Positions 36,201 through 47,884 of a DNA stretch of 64,000 bases are shown piece after piece. The translations under genes and the position numbers were made by a program. This stretch comes from Terebella lapidaria (lineage: Eukaryota; Annelida; Polychaeta; Terebellida; Terebellidae), in contig OX424567.1 in assembly GCA_949152475.1 (NCBI GenBank), positions 24,391,402 through 24,455,401 of the forward strand, in the 5' to 3' direction. Below the pieces are notes generated by a model, which worked only from the letters and a program-made list of their open reading frames with translations, ran no database searches and had not been told where the DNA came from. Position 1 is the first letter of the stretch, and each line of letters opens with the position of its first letter.

Positions 36201-36949
36201 ACTCAAGGTTGGATTGCATACTCTGGAAACTGGGAAGGGCCATCTCTCCATTCACTCAAAATGTCAATATGACCACTAAAAATAGACCACTATGATGGAC
36301 ACCTACAGTTCAGAGTCATATATGCCTCACATTATTCTTTTTTTCAATATATTTATGCTGTTTGTATTTCGATCGTGAACTTCACCTGTGGATTGTGAAT
36401 TTGAGTGTTGTTGTTTTTTTTATCTTACTTTGGTTTCCGTCTTTGGTTTGGTTTTGGTAATATTGTTCATGTAAACTCTTTTCAGTGATCTACTTACTCT
36501 GCACCATGATCCTTACGAGTATATCCCTCGTGTGTTCAGTGGGCATGCTCTCGCTTCATCACCATCACGACAGCGAAGCCGCTATACCCCAGTGGCTGCT
36601 GAATCTCGTGCTTTTCCTGTCCCGACTCCTGACTTGTGATGGTTGCCGGAAAAAATCGAGTGAAAATGACAACCGCGAAGCACAGAATGATATCGACAAC
36701 ATAGGTTGTGACGTGGTCGAAGCGATACGTATGGAAAGCAGTACTGAAGAAGAAGTTAATGGCAAGAGTTACCATTATCATTCCAAAGAAAAAGACGGTC
36801 GTCAAAACGTGACTGAACTAGGATGGCGTCAAGTAGCACGTGCGGTGGATTTGATTTTGCTGGGCATTTTCTTGGCTCTCAACTTGATCACAACGGTCAT
36901 GCTCCTGGGAATATACCCATTGTGGAAACCAAACACCAATCTTGATTGA
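30221..36949 (+). CDS. nicotinic-acetylcholine-receptor-like Cys-loop subunit, gene A
   Basis: Exons: 30221-30489, 30706-30750, 34806-34915, 35150-35342, 35715-36075 and 36486-36949; all introns GT-AG, phases consistent. The 45-base (NEREQTLTTYAWFNM) and 110-base exons match the conserved sizes of vertebrate nAChR exons 3 and 4. Exon 4 carries the W-x-PD motif (KVWSPDVVIRN). Exon 5 has the Cys-loop, C-QVDMTYFPFDDQA-C, with 13 residues between cysteines. Exon 6 holds loop C, TM1, TM2 with AESGEKVSLG (a cation-pore signature) and most of TM3's approach. Exon 7 holds TM3, a ~130-residue cytoplasmic loop and TM4, ending KPNTNLD. Loop C lacks adjacent cysteines and loop A lacks the usual tyrosine (R instead), so this is non-alpha-like; acetylcholine binding is doubtful. 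It acts as one of five subunits of a membrane ion channel. Intron 3 (4 kb) is filled with repeats. The signal-peptide exon may be 21115-21163. Confidence 0.9.
31310..31610. repeat. self-complementary array
   Basis: Units of ctcgataatatcgagttagta, about 20-21 bases, roughly 14 copies. Each holds the perfect palindrome ctcgataatatcgag, so single strands can form a row of hairpins. Confidence 0.75.
31797..32450. repeat. degenerate aatgtaaacaaata array
   Basis: Irregular repeats of atgtaaacaat and atgtaaacaaataaattt, up to some 40 copies. Open frames on the minus strand (YIVYIC-type low-complexity peptides) are artefacts. Confidence 0.75.
33374..34411 (+). repeat. ttaccctcg family element, forward copy, in intron 3 of gene A
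   Basis: It starts attaccctcgcccc, followed by a ctgtctgtctgtccg simple repeat and about three ~310-bp units (ttctttggccaattc, attatcgcccg, ggttgccatggcaac). It ends near gtcatcagctgaaatca. This is the inverted counterpart of 19672-20691. Short open frames in it belong to the repeat. Confidence 0.6.
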
Positions 36950-38860
36950 TGCAACCAAATCAGAAAAAAATGTATACCTTCTTTGCGTAGTCCACAGAGT
37001 ACTGTAGTATAGTAGTAGATTTTGGACTGCGGAAAAATAGTCTCATCCCTTCCGCACATTACCATTACGTCAATATTCTGTAGCTGTTATATATTGCAGT
37101 ACCCATAAGGTGCTCTGTCTTGTGGAAATCAAGGGGCTGCGCAGCCCGAAATTTTTGTCAGTTACAGTTCCCGAGGGAGAGTGATATGTCACATACTAGA
37201 TCATCTTTCCGCATGTCAATATTAGATATATGGGAGAGTGATATCTCATATAATGTACTAGATCATCTTTCCGCATTTCATTATTTATTCCACATAATCA
37301 ACTGAGCTGCTTCTGCTTTCCCCTATACTATTTACATGTATAAAATGGTCATTTTCGTGTATTGTTTTTTTAGTGATGTGAATAAAATGTATATATCAAC
37401 ATAAACCAATAAATTTTGAGGACAAGAGCAGCGAAAACCCAAATTGAACAAAATCACATCCAGACCCACAGTGGTGTCATCTAGGGCAAACAGCCTGTAA
37501 AATAGTTGCTTCGATAGCAAACCTGACAAATACATAGCATCAAACATTCAACAGTAAAAAAACATCTCGCTGAAGTCATAGATAAGAGGCCTGGAAAAGT
37601 ATGTCTATTGCCAAATAGTGTGACATCAACTAATAACACAAGGTTTTGATGATGGCAGTAAGAAAACCCACAATTTAACAATTGAACGGCTCAGAAGTCA
37701 ACTGATTCAAGTCATATTCAAGCCGCCTTGAACAAAACGATTCAATTTTTTCTCACGGCAAACTCATTAGATTCCAATGAACTCTGTCAAGGAAATTTGA
37801 ATATATTTTGTATTTTATAAAGAAGTATAAGCCTCACACGTTAGAGAAAGGATTCAAATTAGTGTTTCGTGAAATTATTCACTTCCGCATAAGACCAACA
37901 AGACAGTAGTAGAATGATCAAAGTCATATTTGAATAATACAAACCAAACACATTTTCATCGAATCAATATCTAACAGTAGTATGGTACCAAGCAGAGTAT
38001 GTCCAAATGTGTTCATACAACGTCATGATCATGGAATATCCGTGCACTTGCTAGATGGCGTCATAACGTTAACTCTATTGGTGGTGCTATAACGTTTACC
38101 CTATACTCGCCAGGCGGCGTGAAAACGAATCCAATGCACACTAGGGGTGTCATAATGTTAATCATATACTCGCTAGGTGGCTTCATAACGTTTACCCCAT
38201 TGAGTGTCATAATATACATCGCATACTAGCAAGTGGGTATCATAACATTACTCAGCTTGCTGGGGTGCCACCAGTCGGTCATAATGTTAGTCCCAGTGCT
38301 CCTCACAGCGAGCCACCAACTGGTCATAATATTAGTTCTACATGTACTTAATAGGCTTTACGTCCCAATAGGTTACGTAATAAGTGGTTATGAACTGATA
38401 GGCGGTGATGAAGCGATAGAGGGTAATATTTTACATACTAGGTAGTTTTATTATGTATTAGATCAAAGGTCACATAATTGGCGGTCAGGACCAATTGGTT
38501 AAGGTAACGTGGTACACAACATCGTATTCATCTAATCAGAATCGACCAATGAATCGAGATACCTTCCTGCTCTCAATGCATTGAGGAAAGATCAACGCGA
38601 AGAGCAACGCTGTCATTGAAAAAGCAGACAAGATACCGAAGTTATGGGACAAATTCGTCTCGCCCACACAGCAGACTGTGAAGTGGGCTAAGTTGCTGAT
38701 CAAGCAAGGCAGGTTATTTATTGTAAGCTGATGTTTGTTCATCAATCGTTGTAAAATAAATGAAGTTTAAAGCAAGGGAAGACATAATTTCGAAGTATAC
38801 AACAACAGCAGTGTCCGATCACGATGTCAGTTAGAGACCATCTTTCGAATAGGCGTGGAA
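36950..38860 (+). repeat. 3' flank of gene A, part of the A/B segmental duplication
   Basis: This flank aligns with 44294-50595 downstream of gene B once two insertions are removed. It contains AATAAA at 37381 (likely polyadenylation site of A). It also has a degenerate set of ctcgccaggcggcgt / cataacgttaac phrases (38050-38420) and a 144-base open stretch (38578-38722) reading KADKIPKLWDKFVSPTQQTV in one frame. In the B copy that frame is disrupted. No function can be given. Confidence 0.6.
37381..37386 (+). terminator. candidate polyadenylation signal of gene A
   Basis: AATAAA 432 bases after the stop codon. The equivalent site in the B flank (about 49279) reads GATAAA. Confidence 0.4.
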
Positions 38861-38906
38861 TCAATACCCAGTATTAAGTAATTACGAGCAAACAAAACAG
38901 GGTCCA

Positions 38907-39169
38907 TAATACAAACCTGTTTCTGATGACGACATCCGGAGTCCACACCTTATGTCCGGGTACAATAACTACTTTGGTCCCAGCCCATTTTTCTGGATCC
39001 CATGTCATATACTCATCAATCCACTTCTGTAATACACCCCATCTGGAATCCCTACTGTTCGCCCATCGAATAGCACTAATCATCTTGCATACTAGTTTTC
39101 ATTTACTTTAGTGTTTACTTTACTTCATTGAAGTATATCTTGCATACTAGTTTTCATTTACTTTAGTTT
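38907..39169 (-). repeat. left arm of a 263-bp inverted duplication
   Basis: Reverse complement of 40488-40750 with no mismatch seen by eye. It contains exon 4 of gene B on the minus strand. On its inner side a short tandem repeat (ctaaagtaaatgaaaactag) runs unbroken into the spacer, so this is the original junction with the exon-3 side. Confidence 0.9.
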
Positions 39170-40456
39170 TTACTTTACTTCATTGAAGTATATCATACTG
39201 CACAAATTTTATTGTAACTGTTAGACACACCAAGATGGCGTTGGATGAGTATGAATAATGTCCGATATTTTGTCATACGCCCATCGAATAAAACGCGATT
39301 TAATTTTTTGTTCCTGTTTGAACTATTAGGATATTTCCAAGACTTAGAAAACTAAATTACTCAAATAAATTATTAAAACGGGAAATAAAGTATAACATCT
39401 TGTAAATACATGATTTAAACCGTGAAAGAACTAATAATACCAGGAAAAAAACTGTTGAAATGAGAGAGACACTATAATTTAAACTGAGGAAAAAATATTT
39501 GTAACGGGAATAAATAATTCACAGTTAATTCACAGTTATATCTTTTCCCTGCTTTGAATTATCGAGAAATCCCATAACGTAGGAAAACAATTAAATTGAT
39601 TATTTTAGAGTTGAATGGCACAAACAGGCTTCTGTAACTGAGTGAAGATCATGACAAAATAAGACATTAAGTTTATGACATTAATTTAATATAACATAAT
39701 AAATATGTGGATAATGATTTCTGACAGGCTGTTTGTATGATCGAATATGAATGATCATTTTGTCAAAACAGCTATAAAATTAGAAAAACATTGTTTTCTT
39801 CCACAAGACAGTATGCATGTTCATCAGGTCTGTTGCTATCGGTTTGATGTTAAATTGTTGGGATCTATTATAATAACGAAATATGCAAGATTATACCATA
39901 TTATCATACACTGTCATACTTGTACAATGCCTTACCATGTTAAACCAAGCGTAAGTTCTCAAAATTTGCTCCCGCTCATTCTGGAGAAATGCAAACACAG
40001 TGACAAGCACACACCAGATATTTAACGTGTATCGGATGACTTATGTTGAGTGTCCAATGGCACACACAATAATCAGAAAAAAAGATCAAAGTATGCAGAA
40101 ATTTCAGTATACATTTGCATAATATATAGTACGCAGGATATACCATTTGAAATACCAAGAATCACTTGCCAGATTATCGATGGAGACAAGCCTCATTGTT
40201 GTATTAACATCCACTGTGTGTGAAATGTGTTTGACTGGTCGCGCGTTACAGTCATAATCCTTGAACAAAAACGCCAACAAATCTTTCTCTGTTGGATTTA
40301 TCGTATGATTATTATCCTGACCCAGTGTCGTAATGTGTTGTTCCTGGTTTGTCACATTCTGATAAAGGTCCATACCAGTACTGTATGTCGGATAAGAGAT
40401 CGGTAGTCCGATATCGCTGATGCGGGATGTTGCGTTGTAGCTGCGGCTGCGGTCAG
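38917..40456 (-). pseudogene. inverted exons 2, 3 and 4 of nAChR-like gene B
   Basis: On the minus strand, in 5' to 3' order: exon 2 (40456-40170, ligand-binding start with TEKDLLAFLFKDYDCNARPV), exon 3 (39980-39936, NEREQILRTYAWFNM) and exon 4 (39026-38917, 110 bases, WDPEKWAGTKVVIVPGHKVW). Sizes and phases equal those of gene A except that exon 2 has 287 bases instead of 269. Exon 2 ends CTG|GCAAGT, a GC-type donor, where A has GTAAGT. These exons point away from exons 5-7, so no normal transcript can join them. Coding sequence is intact, with no stops. No signal-peptide exon was found for B. Confidence 0.8.
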
Positions 40457-40487
40457 CTGGAAATTCATGACGTTGGCGGCAGGTGAT

Positions 40488-40750
40488 AAACTAAAGTAAA
40501 TGAAAACTAGTATGCAAGATATACTTCAATGAAGTAAAGTAAACACTAAAGTAAATGAAAACTAGTATGCAAGATGATTAGTGCTATTCGATGGGCGAAC
40601 AGTAGGGATTCCAGATGGGGTGTATTACAGAAGTGGATTGATGAGTATATGACATGGGATCCAGAAAAATGGGCTGGGACCAAAGTAGTTATTGTACCCG
40701 GACATAAGGTGTGGACTCCGGATGTCGTCATCAGAAACAGGTTTGTATTA
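40488..40750 (+). repeat. right arm of the 263-bp inverted duplication
   Basis: Contains exon 4 of gene B in the forward direction. Past 40750 the sequence continues like the intron after exon 4 of gene A (for example cctgtatgaaatattaaa against cctgtattgaataataaa). The outer side is therefore the original one here, while its inner edge at 40487 is a new join. Confidence 0.9.
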
Positions 40751-43700
40751 ATCAAATTTTAGCCGTATAAACTCTGACATCCTGTATGAAATATTAAACT
40801 CCATGTCATTGCAGTTATGCATTATCGAAATATATTCCGGAGACATTCATAAATTATTTGTGGAATATTTTCATTCTTGTTTAGGCCAAAGAAAAAAATG
40901 TTTTGGTTTGCGTCCCAGAGGTGTTCCGAAATTGGTGCTATGACGCTGAGGTTTTTTTTTTTTTTTTTTTTTTTGAGTACCGGTTTATGTATTTATTTTG
41001 CGTAAAAAGCGTGTGTGTACCATATTTTTCACCTGGAACAATAAAAATATAGATTTATTCAAAGCCTATTGTACCTACGATGGCTGATTTAGGACACCTC
41101 GAAAAAAGAATTTGCCGTCATTTCGAGAAAATTGTTTACGACAGCAAATCTCGTTATTTCAAGATAATTATGTCGTTATTTCGAGATAGTTAAGTCATTC
41201 TGTTGAGTCGAGAAAATATTTCATTATTTCGAGATAATTATGTCGTGACAATGAGATAGTATAGTTATATAGGACTCCAAAAAATACTATTTTTATCTCG
41301 TTATTTTGAGATAGTTACCTCGTTATATCGAAATAATGAAACACTATCTCGAAATATTGAGATAACTATATCAAAAAAACGAGATGAAAAAACAATATTT
41401 GTTTGGTTTCCTATATAATTATCTCAAAATAACAAGATAAAACAACTTTTTACACGCCCCACAGTATGGATCAAATACCGAGTGGAAAATAGTAATTGAT
41501 AACAGAATCAATAAAAACAGTAATGTAATAAAGAAAATCATAGAACAACTAAATAAATGCAAAACAAATGATTAATTTGAAAACTTTGGCAGATTCTAGC
41601 TACAAAATATATCAACGATATAAACTCGTATTGTTTCTAAGCAAGAGTGTCTATATTGCCACGCATGCAACTCCCTATGTCTGTATGAAACAAGTTTCTC
41701 ACGAAGCGGTTCACTGGGGTGATCTGCTGTTTTAATCAATGAGAAGTGGAAGGGACTCGTATGGAAAATTAGGTGTCATTTCCGCGGCAAAGGATTATGC
41801 TAGTGTCGGAATTTCAAAAAATGCTTTACTAGTACCCGACGACTCTCCTCCTCTCCTTGTTACCAGCCAGTGTTAATATAACGACCAACAATTATCTTAA
41901 ACACGAAACTGTAAAGTAATGGGTTGCTAATTGATTGGTTTGTAGCTTTCACAGTTAAACGCCCGATTGGTTCCTGCAAGATTACAATCCTCGACAGTCA
42001 CTAATACAGCTACTTGTCATGCTTTCGGGACGCTCATCGACTTGCACAGAATTGGAATGTGGCCGCTGCTTGTAAAATACCATTATGGCAAAAAAAAAAT
42101 CTGACTCCGGAGGTTTGGGACGACGCGCGCGGGGACGCAAACCAAAACATTTATTTTTTTGGCCTTACACCCTGTGCTCACATGCAGTATCATTGGCACC
42201 TTGTAGGAAGTAGTAGAACTGGTAATAGGCTGAAACTAATTACATTTTCTAGTGCTAAGAGTTTACGGGGTGATGTACTGGACGAAGAAAAGGTATACAA
42301 GTACATCCTCACCTACTTTGGCCTGGTCAAACTGTGGACAGCTGGGCCTATAACAACATCGTGTCAAGTTGACATGACTTACTTTCCTTTCGATGATCAA
42401 GTCTGTCCGATCGGAATTGACAGCTGGATATACCCCATGACGCAGGTGATATAGATAGTTATACTTATGCGATATTCACATGGTTCTGACTACTATACTG
42501 GTAGTATCCCTCGGATTTGACCACTTATACTGAACTTGTAAATTTCGTTCATGGATTCGGTTTTGGAATTGGAATTTGTCTGTTTTCGGTATCCATTTGT
42601 ACCTTTACAGATCAATTTGCCATAGCGGGTATTATTGTTCTCAATTTCAATGGTAATTATACTAGTAATGTACGTGACTGACCAAATAGCCCACCGACTG
42701 GAAAAGTTACCTAGTAGAGATATGTAGACTTCATTACTGACCCACAAGTTTTACAACTGACATATTCCTCCTGAGATGAACACCGTCTATCCAACCGTTC
42801 TTACCTTTCTTCAAAGGTCAAATTCAATATCACCATTAATTTTGTTATTTTTGTTTCACCCCATTTGAATCAGTAATGCCATCGATTTCTCGGTTTCAAG
42901 AAGTCAGCTAGAAGCAATTATGTTCCATAACACTCGTTCTCGGTTTCCTTCTAGTTGAACTTGAGAAATGCACATGAGACAATGGACCTATCCATCTATC
43001 AGACGAGCGGCGAGTGGACCTTGCTTAACACAAATGTGACAAGCCGAATTGATTCATATGTTGAACCTGAAGGAGTCTACAACTACAGTGTACTCGAGTA
43101 CAACATCTACCTGAGGAGGAAGTCAATCTTCTACATCTACAACATAGTGGTGCCAACAGTGATCATGTCTCTCCTCGTGCTGCTCATCTTCCTCCTGCCT
43201 GCCGAGTCCGGGGAGAAGGTGTCCCTGGGCATCACCGTGCTTCTGTCCTTCACCGTCTTCCAGTTGGTTATTGCTGACAGTCTTCCCAAAACATCGGACA
43301 GTGTATCCGTGATTGGTGAGTGTATGAAAATCAGTTAATGTAATTATGTGCACAAGATGTGATCTAATGACATAATTCCATCTGTTAGTGCCAATACAAG
43401 ATTTAGGTGACTTCCAACGTGAATATTCTTTGGAATACAAGGCCAGCTGCATATGAGGTTCTATTTAAGATTGGATCGTATATAACAGTCTGGAAACTAG
43501 ATTGGGCCAGCACTCCTGTCACTTGAATGTCAATATGAGAGTAACAAAATAATGATTTTTGCCATCATCGAATTCTGGTTGTATTGGTGGTGTAGGTTGA
43601 GACTTACATTTGTGCACATTTCGTTAGCATGAAAATCATAATAATGTAGCCAATATAAGTGATGGGCAGCTGGTACAGTTCAGATCCGTTATATGCAGTC

Positions 43701-44293
43701 CATTCTTTATATTTTGTATACTTATCATGTATATATTTCGATCATGAGCTTGACGTGTTGAATGTGAATCCGTGTTTGTTTGCCTTGAGTTCGTTTCAGT
43801 TTTGCTGGTAACACCTATTCATATTTCAGTGATCTACTTACTCTGCACTATGATCCTTACGAGTATATCCCTCGTGTGTTCAGTGGGCATCCTCTCTCTC
43901 CATCACCATGACGACAGCGAAGCCGCTATACCCCAGTGGCTGTCGAATGTCGTATTTTTCATGTCCCGACCCCTGACTTGTGAGGTGTGTCCGAGAAAAT
44001 CGAGCAAAAACGACAACCACGTAACAGGAAATGGTATTGACAACATAAGTTGTGACGTGGTCGAAGCGATACACGTGGAAAGCAATACTGAAGACGGAGA
44101 AACTGGCGAGAGTAACAATGATCATGCCAAAGAAAAAGACAGTCGTCAAAACGAGACTAAAGTAAGATGGCGGCGTATAGCACGCATGGTGGATTTGATT
44201 TTGCTGGGCATTTTCCTGGCTCTCAACTTGATCACAACAGTCTTGCTCCTGGGAATATACCCGGTGTGGAAACCAAACACCAGTCTTGATTGA
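40631..44293 (+). CDS. nAChR-like Cys-loop subunit, gene B, exons 4-7 (5'-incomplete)
   Basis: Forward exons are 40631-40740 (110 bases), 42253-42445 (193), 42955-43315 (361) and 43830-44293 (464), the same sizes and phases as gene A. The Cys-loop is C-QVDMTYFPFDDQV-C. TM1 to TM2 (FYIYNIVVPTVIMSLLVLLI and AESGEKVSLG) is identical in protein to gene A; the receptor ends KPNTSLD. Loop C again has no paired cysteines. Exons 2 and 3 needed for the front half of the ligand-binding domain are inverted upstream. As drawn here the gene is broken, unless the other haplotype or the true assembly differs. A fold-back transposon sits in its 3' UTR position. Confidence 0.85.
40951..40974. repeat. poly-T tract
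   Basis: About 24 consecutive T in intron 4 of gene B; simple repeat. Confidence 0.9.
41090..41450. repeat. degenerate cgttatttcgagataatt array
   Basis: About 12 irregular units of tcgttatttcgagataatta and its reverse complement in intron 4 of gene B. Related in style to the arrays at 31310 and 56050. Confidence 0.6.
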
Positions 44294-44418
44294 TCAGACC
44301 AAATCAGTAATAATCGTATACCTTCTTTCCGTATTCTTTCCGTATTCAACAAAGTAATGTATAGTGGTAGATCTTTGACTGCAAAAACTAGTCTCCTCCG
44401 TTCTGCACATTACCGTTA

Positions 44419-47400
44419 TAGTAGGGTCTCCATGGATTTCAGGACCACTTTCCTCCTACCCTTTTTTATTATTGAGTCAACTACCTGGGCTATTTTGTCA
44501 AAAAGATTAGCTCCTATGCACCTCTGAAATTTTACGGCTAACTCTGCTAGAGCTAAAATCCAAAATGGCCGCCATCGCCATTTTGAAATATGTATTATTC
44601 AATATCTCTGTTGCAGAATCAGTTATAATCATGAATAAACTATCATTTTGCACTGATGTCAGCATGATAAAGCCAATGGAATGGAGTTTCAGGTTCAACC
44701 TAGTCTCGAAATTCAAGATGGCTACCATCTCAGATCCGAAAAATGGCCTCTTTGGCACAACCTACCAAAATGAGCTGATATATAGCTGGATTTGGATTGA
44801 GATGTCATATTTTACTAGCAACTACAAATCCAACACAAATCGGTTTTTAGTTTAGTTTTTCAAGGATTGTTTGGATATAAAAATCCAAGATGGCTGCCAT
44901 CCGCAATATTGTATATTAGTTAGGCAGATAGATCTATGTGAAAAAGATACTCAATGCTGGCAGAAAGTATGGAAATCTGTCCCTGGGTTTTTTTGGGTAT
45001 GCTGAATTGAATGAAAGGGAACCACGTCGTCAGAGCAAGGGATCCCATTCATAATGGACTTTTTTTTCAAAATGGCCGCCGTTGAAAATTCCCAAATCAT
45101 GTTTTGGGCTCTAACTCAGCTTCTATTGCAGGTAGAGGCATGGTTTCGGTGTATATACCTATGTTTTGGATACTGGGGAACCAAATGATGTCATTGCTGA
45201 GTATTATTGACAGTTGGTTTCCTCAGAATTCAAAATGGCTGACAATGAAACCTGTGAAAATCACATTTTCTGCCTTGGTGTGATTGTAACCTGCATGTAC
45301 AATCCTAAAGAGGGCCAGGTTGATGGCGGAAGAAATTTCATTGCCATATTTCAAACTAGAACCACAAGAAGTATTTCATAGAATTGGTGCCAAGATGGAT
45401 TCTTTGAATTCCTTATTATGAACACACTTACCCTATAATGAACACAATGCTCGTTGCCGCCGGTTAAATATATCACCTTTTTTCGGTCATTTTACCTGGT
45501 GAAATGGTGAATAAAGCATAGAAATCAGTATTAATGGTCTGCAGAAGCCAGTATTGTTGGTTGTGCATGGAATGCAACATATTTCCCCTTAACGAGAATC
45601 AAGGGAAATCCAAGATGATCCACACAGCTAACAGATAATTTCTTAATTTAGGCAATACTTTCGCATGAAACTGAATAATTTAACAATTGACTAGTACTGA
45701 CTCTGTAGTTCACCTTCCATTGCATTGGAATCAAGTGACCATAGTATACACTCTGTGTTTGATAGATAGCCGAGTTTTTGTGCAATGGCATTTGATACCA
45801 AGATTGGAGACATCTCTGACAATGGGTGTTCAGCTGGGAAATAAATCTACCACATTATTTGTGGAAGGAATTCATTGCATAAGATGATATATCCCTGGTA
45901 TTGTGACAAGGAACTTCAAACCTTCAGTCCAACAAGGACAACAATGATGTCATCATGGATAAATGCATTAATGTACAGCATACAGGCTGATTACACCATC
46001 ACCTTTCTCAGCTCAGAGGACATACTGTTAGATCTGGAGAAGGCGAGAAAGGGGTTCATACCCTATCACATATGACATCAGCGTTGACCTCGTTTGCATG
46101 AAGCTCCTCCGTCACAAGACTAGGGATATGAGTAATGAATTCCTCCCACAAGTGGTGTGCTAGAACAATATCTCAGAAGTTTTCCAAGCTAGAATTCATA
46201 AAGACTAGAGCCCATTAACGAATAGGGGCATTTTAAAACCCCACAGACCATGGATGGGCTGTGAAAGACAGAAATATGTTTCCCAGCTGGAACACAATAA
46301 CTATTTTTAGGATCTTTATATCCATTGCCATTGCACAAAGCTTTGTCCGTCTTGCAAAGTCTGAATCCAGGGGGTCAAAGCTAGTGATGACATTGGAATT
46401 AGACTTGAACTACTGCATTGTGTTCAATTGTGCTGGACAAAAAACACACGTATCACTATCTAATCAGGTTATACATGAAAGGCACTAAATTTTCATTGTA
46501 TCAAACTCACCATTATGGTTATGATACTGTATCAAGAGGAAACCTCTCTAACAACAATGAACATGCCTCATTTGCCATGTAGAAAACAAAAATTTCGGGT
46601 CTTGACTCAGAGGCCGGAATACTTCCCATGTTTATGGCAGCTGACAAAACAAACAAACATATAATAGAAGTAAACATTCATGACATAGTATGGTACCTTG
46701 ATCCCAATGCAATGGAAGGGAAAACACAAAGAATGTACGGATATATTATTGGATTGTGTAGTTTTATCATCACTGGTAATTTATGCAAAAGTATTGCTTG
46801 AATTCAGAAAATTCCTGTTGGTTTGTGAACCATCATGGATTTCCCTTCATTTCCCTGAAAGGAAAAATTGTGGCATTTCATGCATAACTAATATTGTTGG
46901 CTTGTGCAGACCATGAATACTGATGTTTATGCAGTATTTCACCATCAGTCTGGCCCTCTTTAGGAGTGTACATGCACACAGGTAGCAATCATACCATGGC
47001 AGAAAATGTGATTTTCGCAGGTTTTATTGTCACCTATTTTGAATTCAGAGGGAACCAACTAACTGGTGGTATTGGCGGCATCGACGAACGACGCTTCTAA
47101 CCGGCGCTACAGGTACTCAGCAATGGCACCATTGGGTTCCCCAGTATCAAAAACATAGGTATAGGCACCAAAACCATATCTCTACCTGCAATAGAAGCTG
47201 AGTTATAGCCTAAAACATGATTTGGGAATTTTGAAGGTGGCCATTTTGAAAAAAAAATACATTTTGAATGGGATCCCTCGCTCTGACGACGTGGTTCCCA
47301 TTCAGTTCGGATTCAGCATACCCAAAAAACCCCAGGGACAGATTTCCATACTTTCTGAAAGCATTGATCATCTTTTTCCCATAGATCTATCTGCCTCACT

Positions 47401-47884
47401 AATATTCAATATTGCGGATGGCAGCCATCTTGGATTTTCATGTCCAAACAATCCTTGGAAAAGTAAAGTAAAAGCCGAATTGTGTTAGATATGTAGCCAA
47501 ATTCAGCCATATATAAGTTCATTTTGGCAGGTAATGCCAAATAGGCCATTTTTCTGATCTGCGATGACGGCCATCTTGGATTTTGAGGCTAGCATAAACT
47601 TGAAACTAAAAAATAACCATTCCAATGGCTTTACCATGCTGGAATCAGTGCGAAATGATAGTTTATTCATGATTATAGCTGATTCTGCCGCAGAGATATT
47701 GAATAATACACATTTCAAAATAGCGATGGTGGCCATTTTGGATTGTGGGCTCTAGCAGAGTTAGCCGTGGAATTCCAGAGTTGCATAGGAGCTCATTTTT
47801 CGACAAATTAGCCCAGGTAGTCGAATCAATAAAAAAAGGGGTAGGAGGAAAGTGGTCACGGAATTCGTGGAAATGACCCTACTA
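44419..47884. mobile_element. 3.47-kb fold-back element, PIF/Harbinger-like target site
   Basis: It starts TAGTAGGGTC and ends GACCCTACTA, with TTA directly outside both ends (44416-44418, 47885-47887). Gene A's flank has the unoccupied site with one TTA (37065-37067). The arms pair, with divergence, over at least 1.4 kb each (left to about 45860, right from about 46260), leaving a short central loop. TTA duplications are typical of PIF/Harbinger, so the class is an inference; no transposase was recognised. The stretch 45690-46160 looks like degraded coding sequence. The first AATAAA after gene B's stop lies in the element (44634). Confidence 0.8.

Noticed and set aside
35897..36202. Minus-strand open frames across nAChR exons (also 43123-43452, 43880-44149)
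   Set aside because: They are shadows of conserved coding exons on the plus strand.
38233..38445. Hydrophobic 70-codon frame considered as signal exon of gene B
   Set aside because: It starts at GTG, arises from degenerate repeats of the flank, and has no donor in the needed phase.
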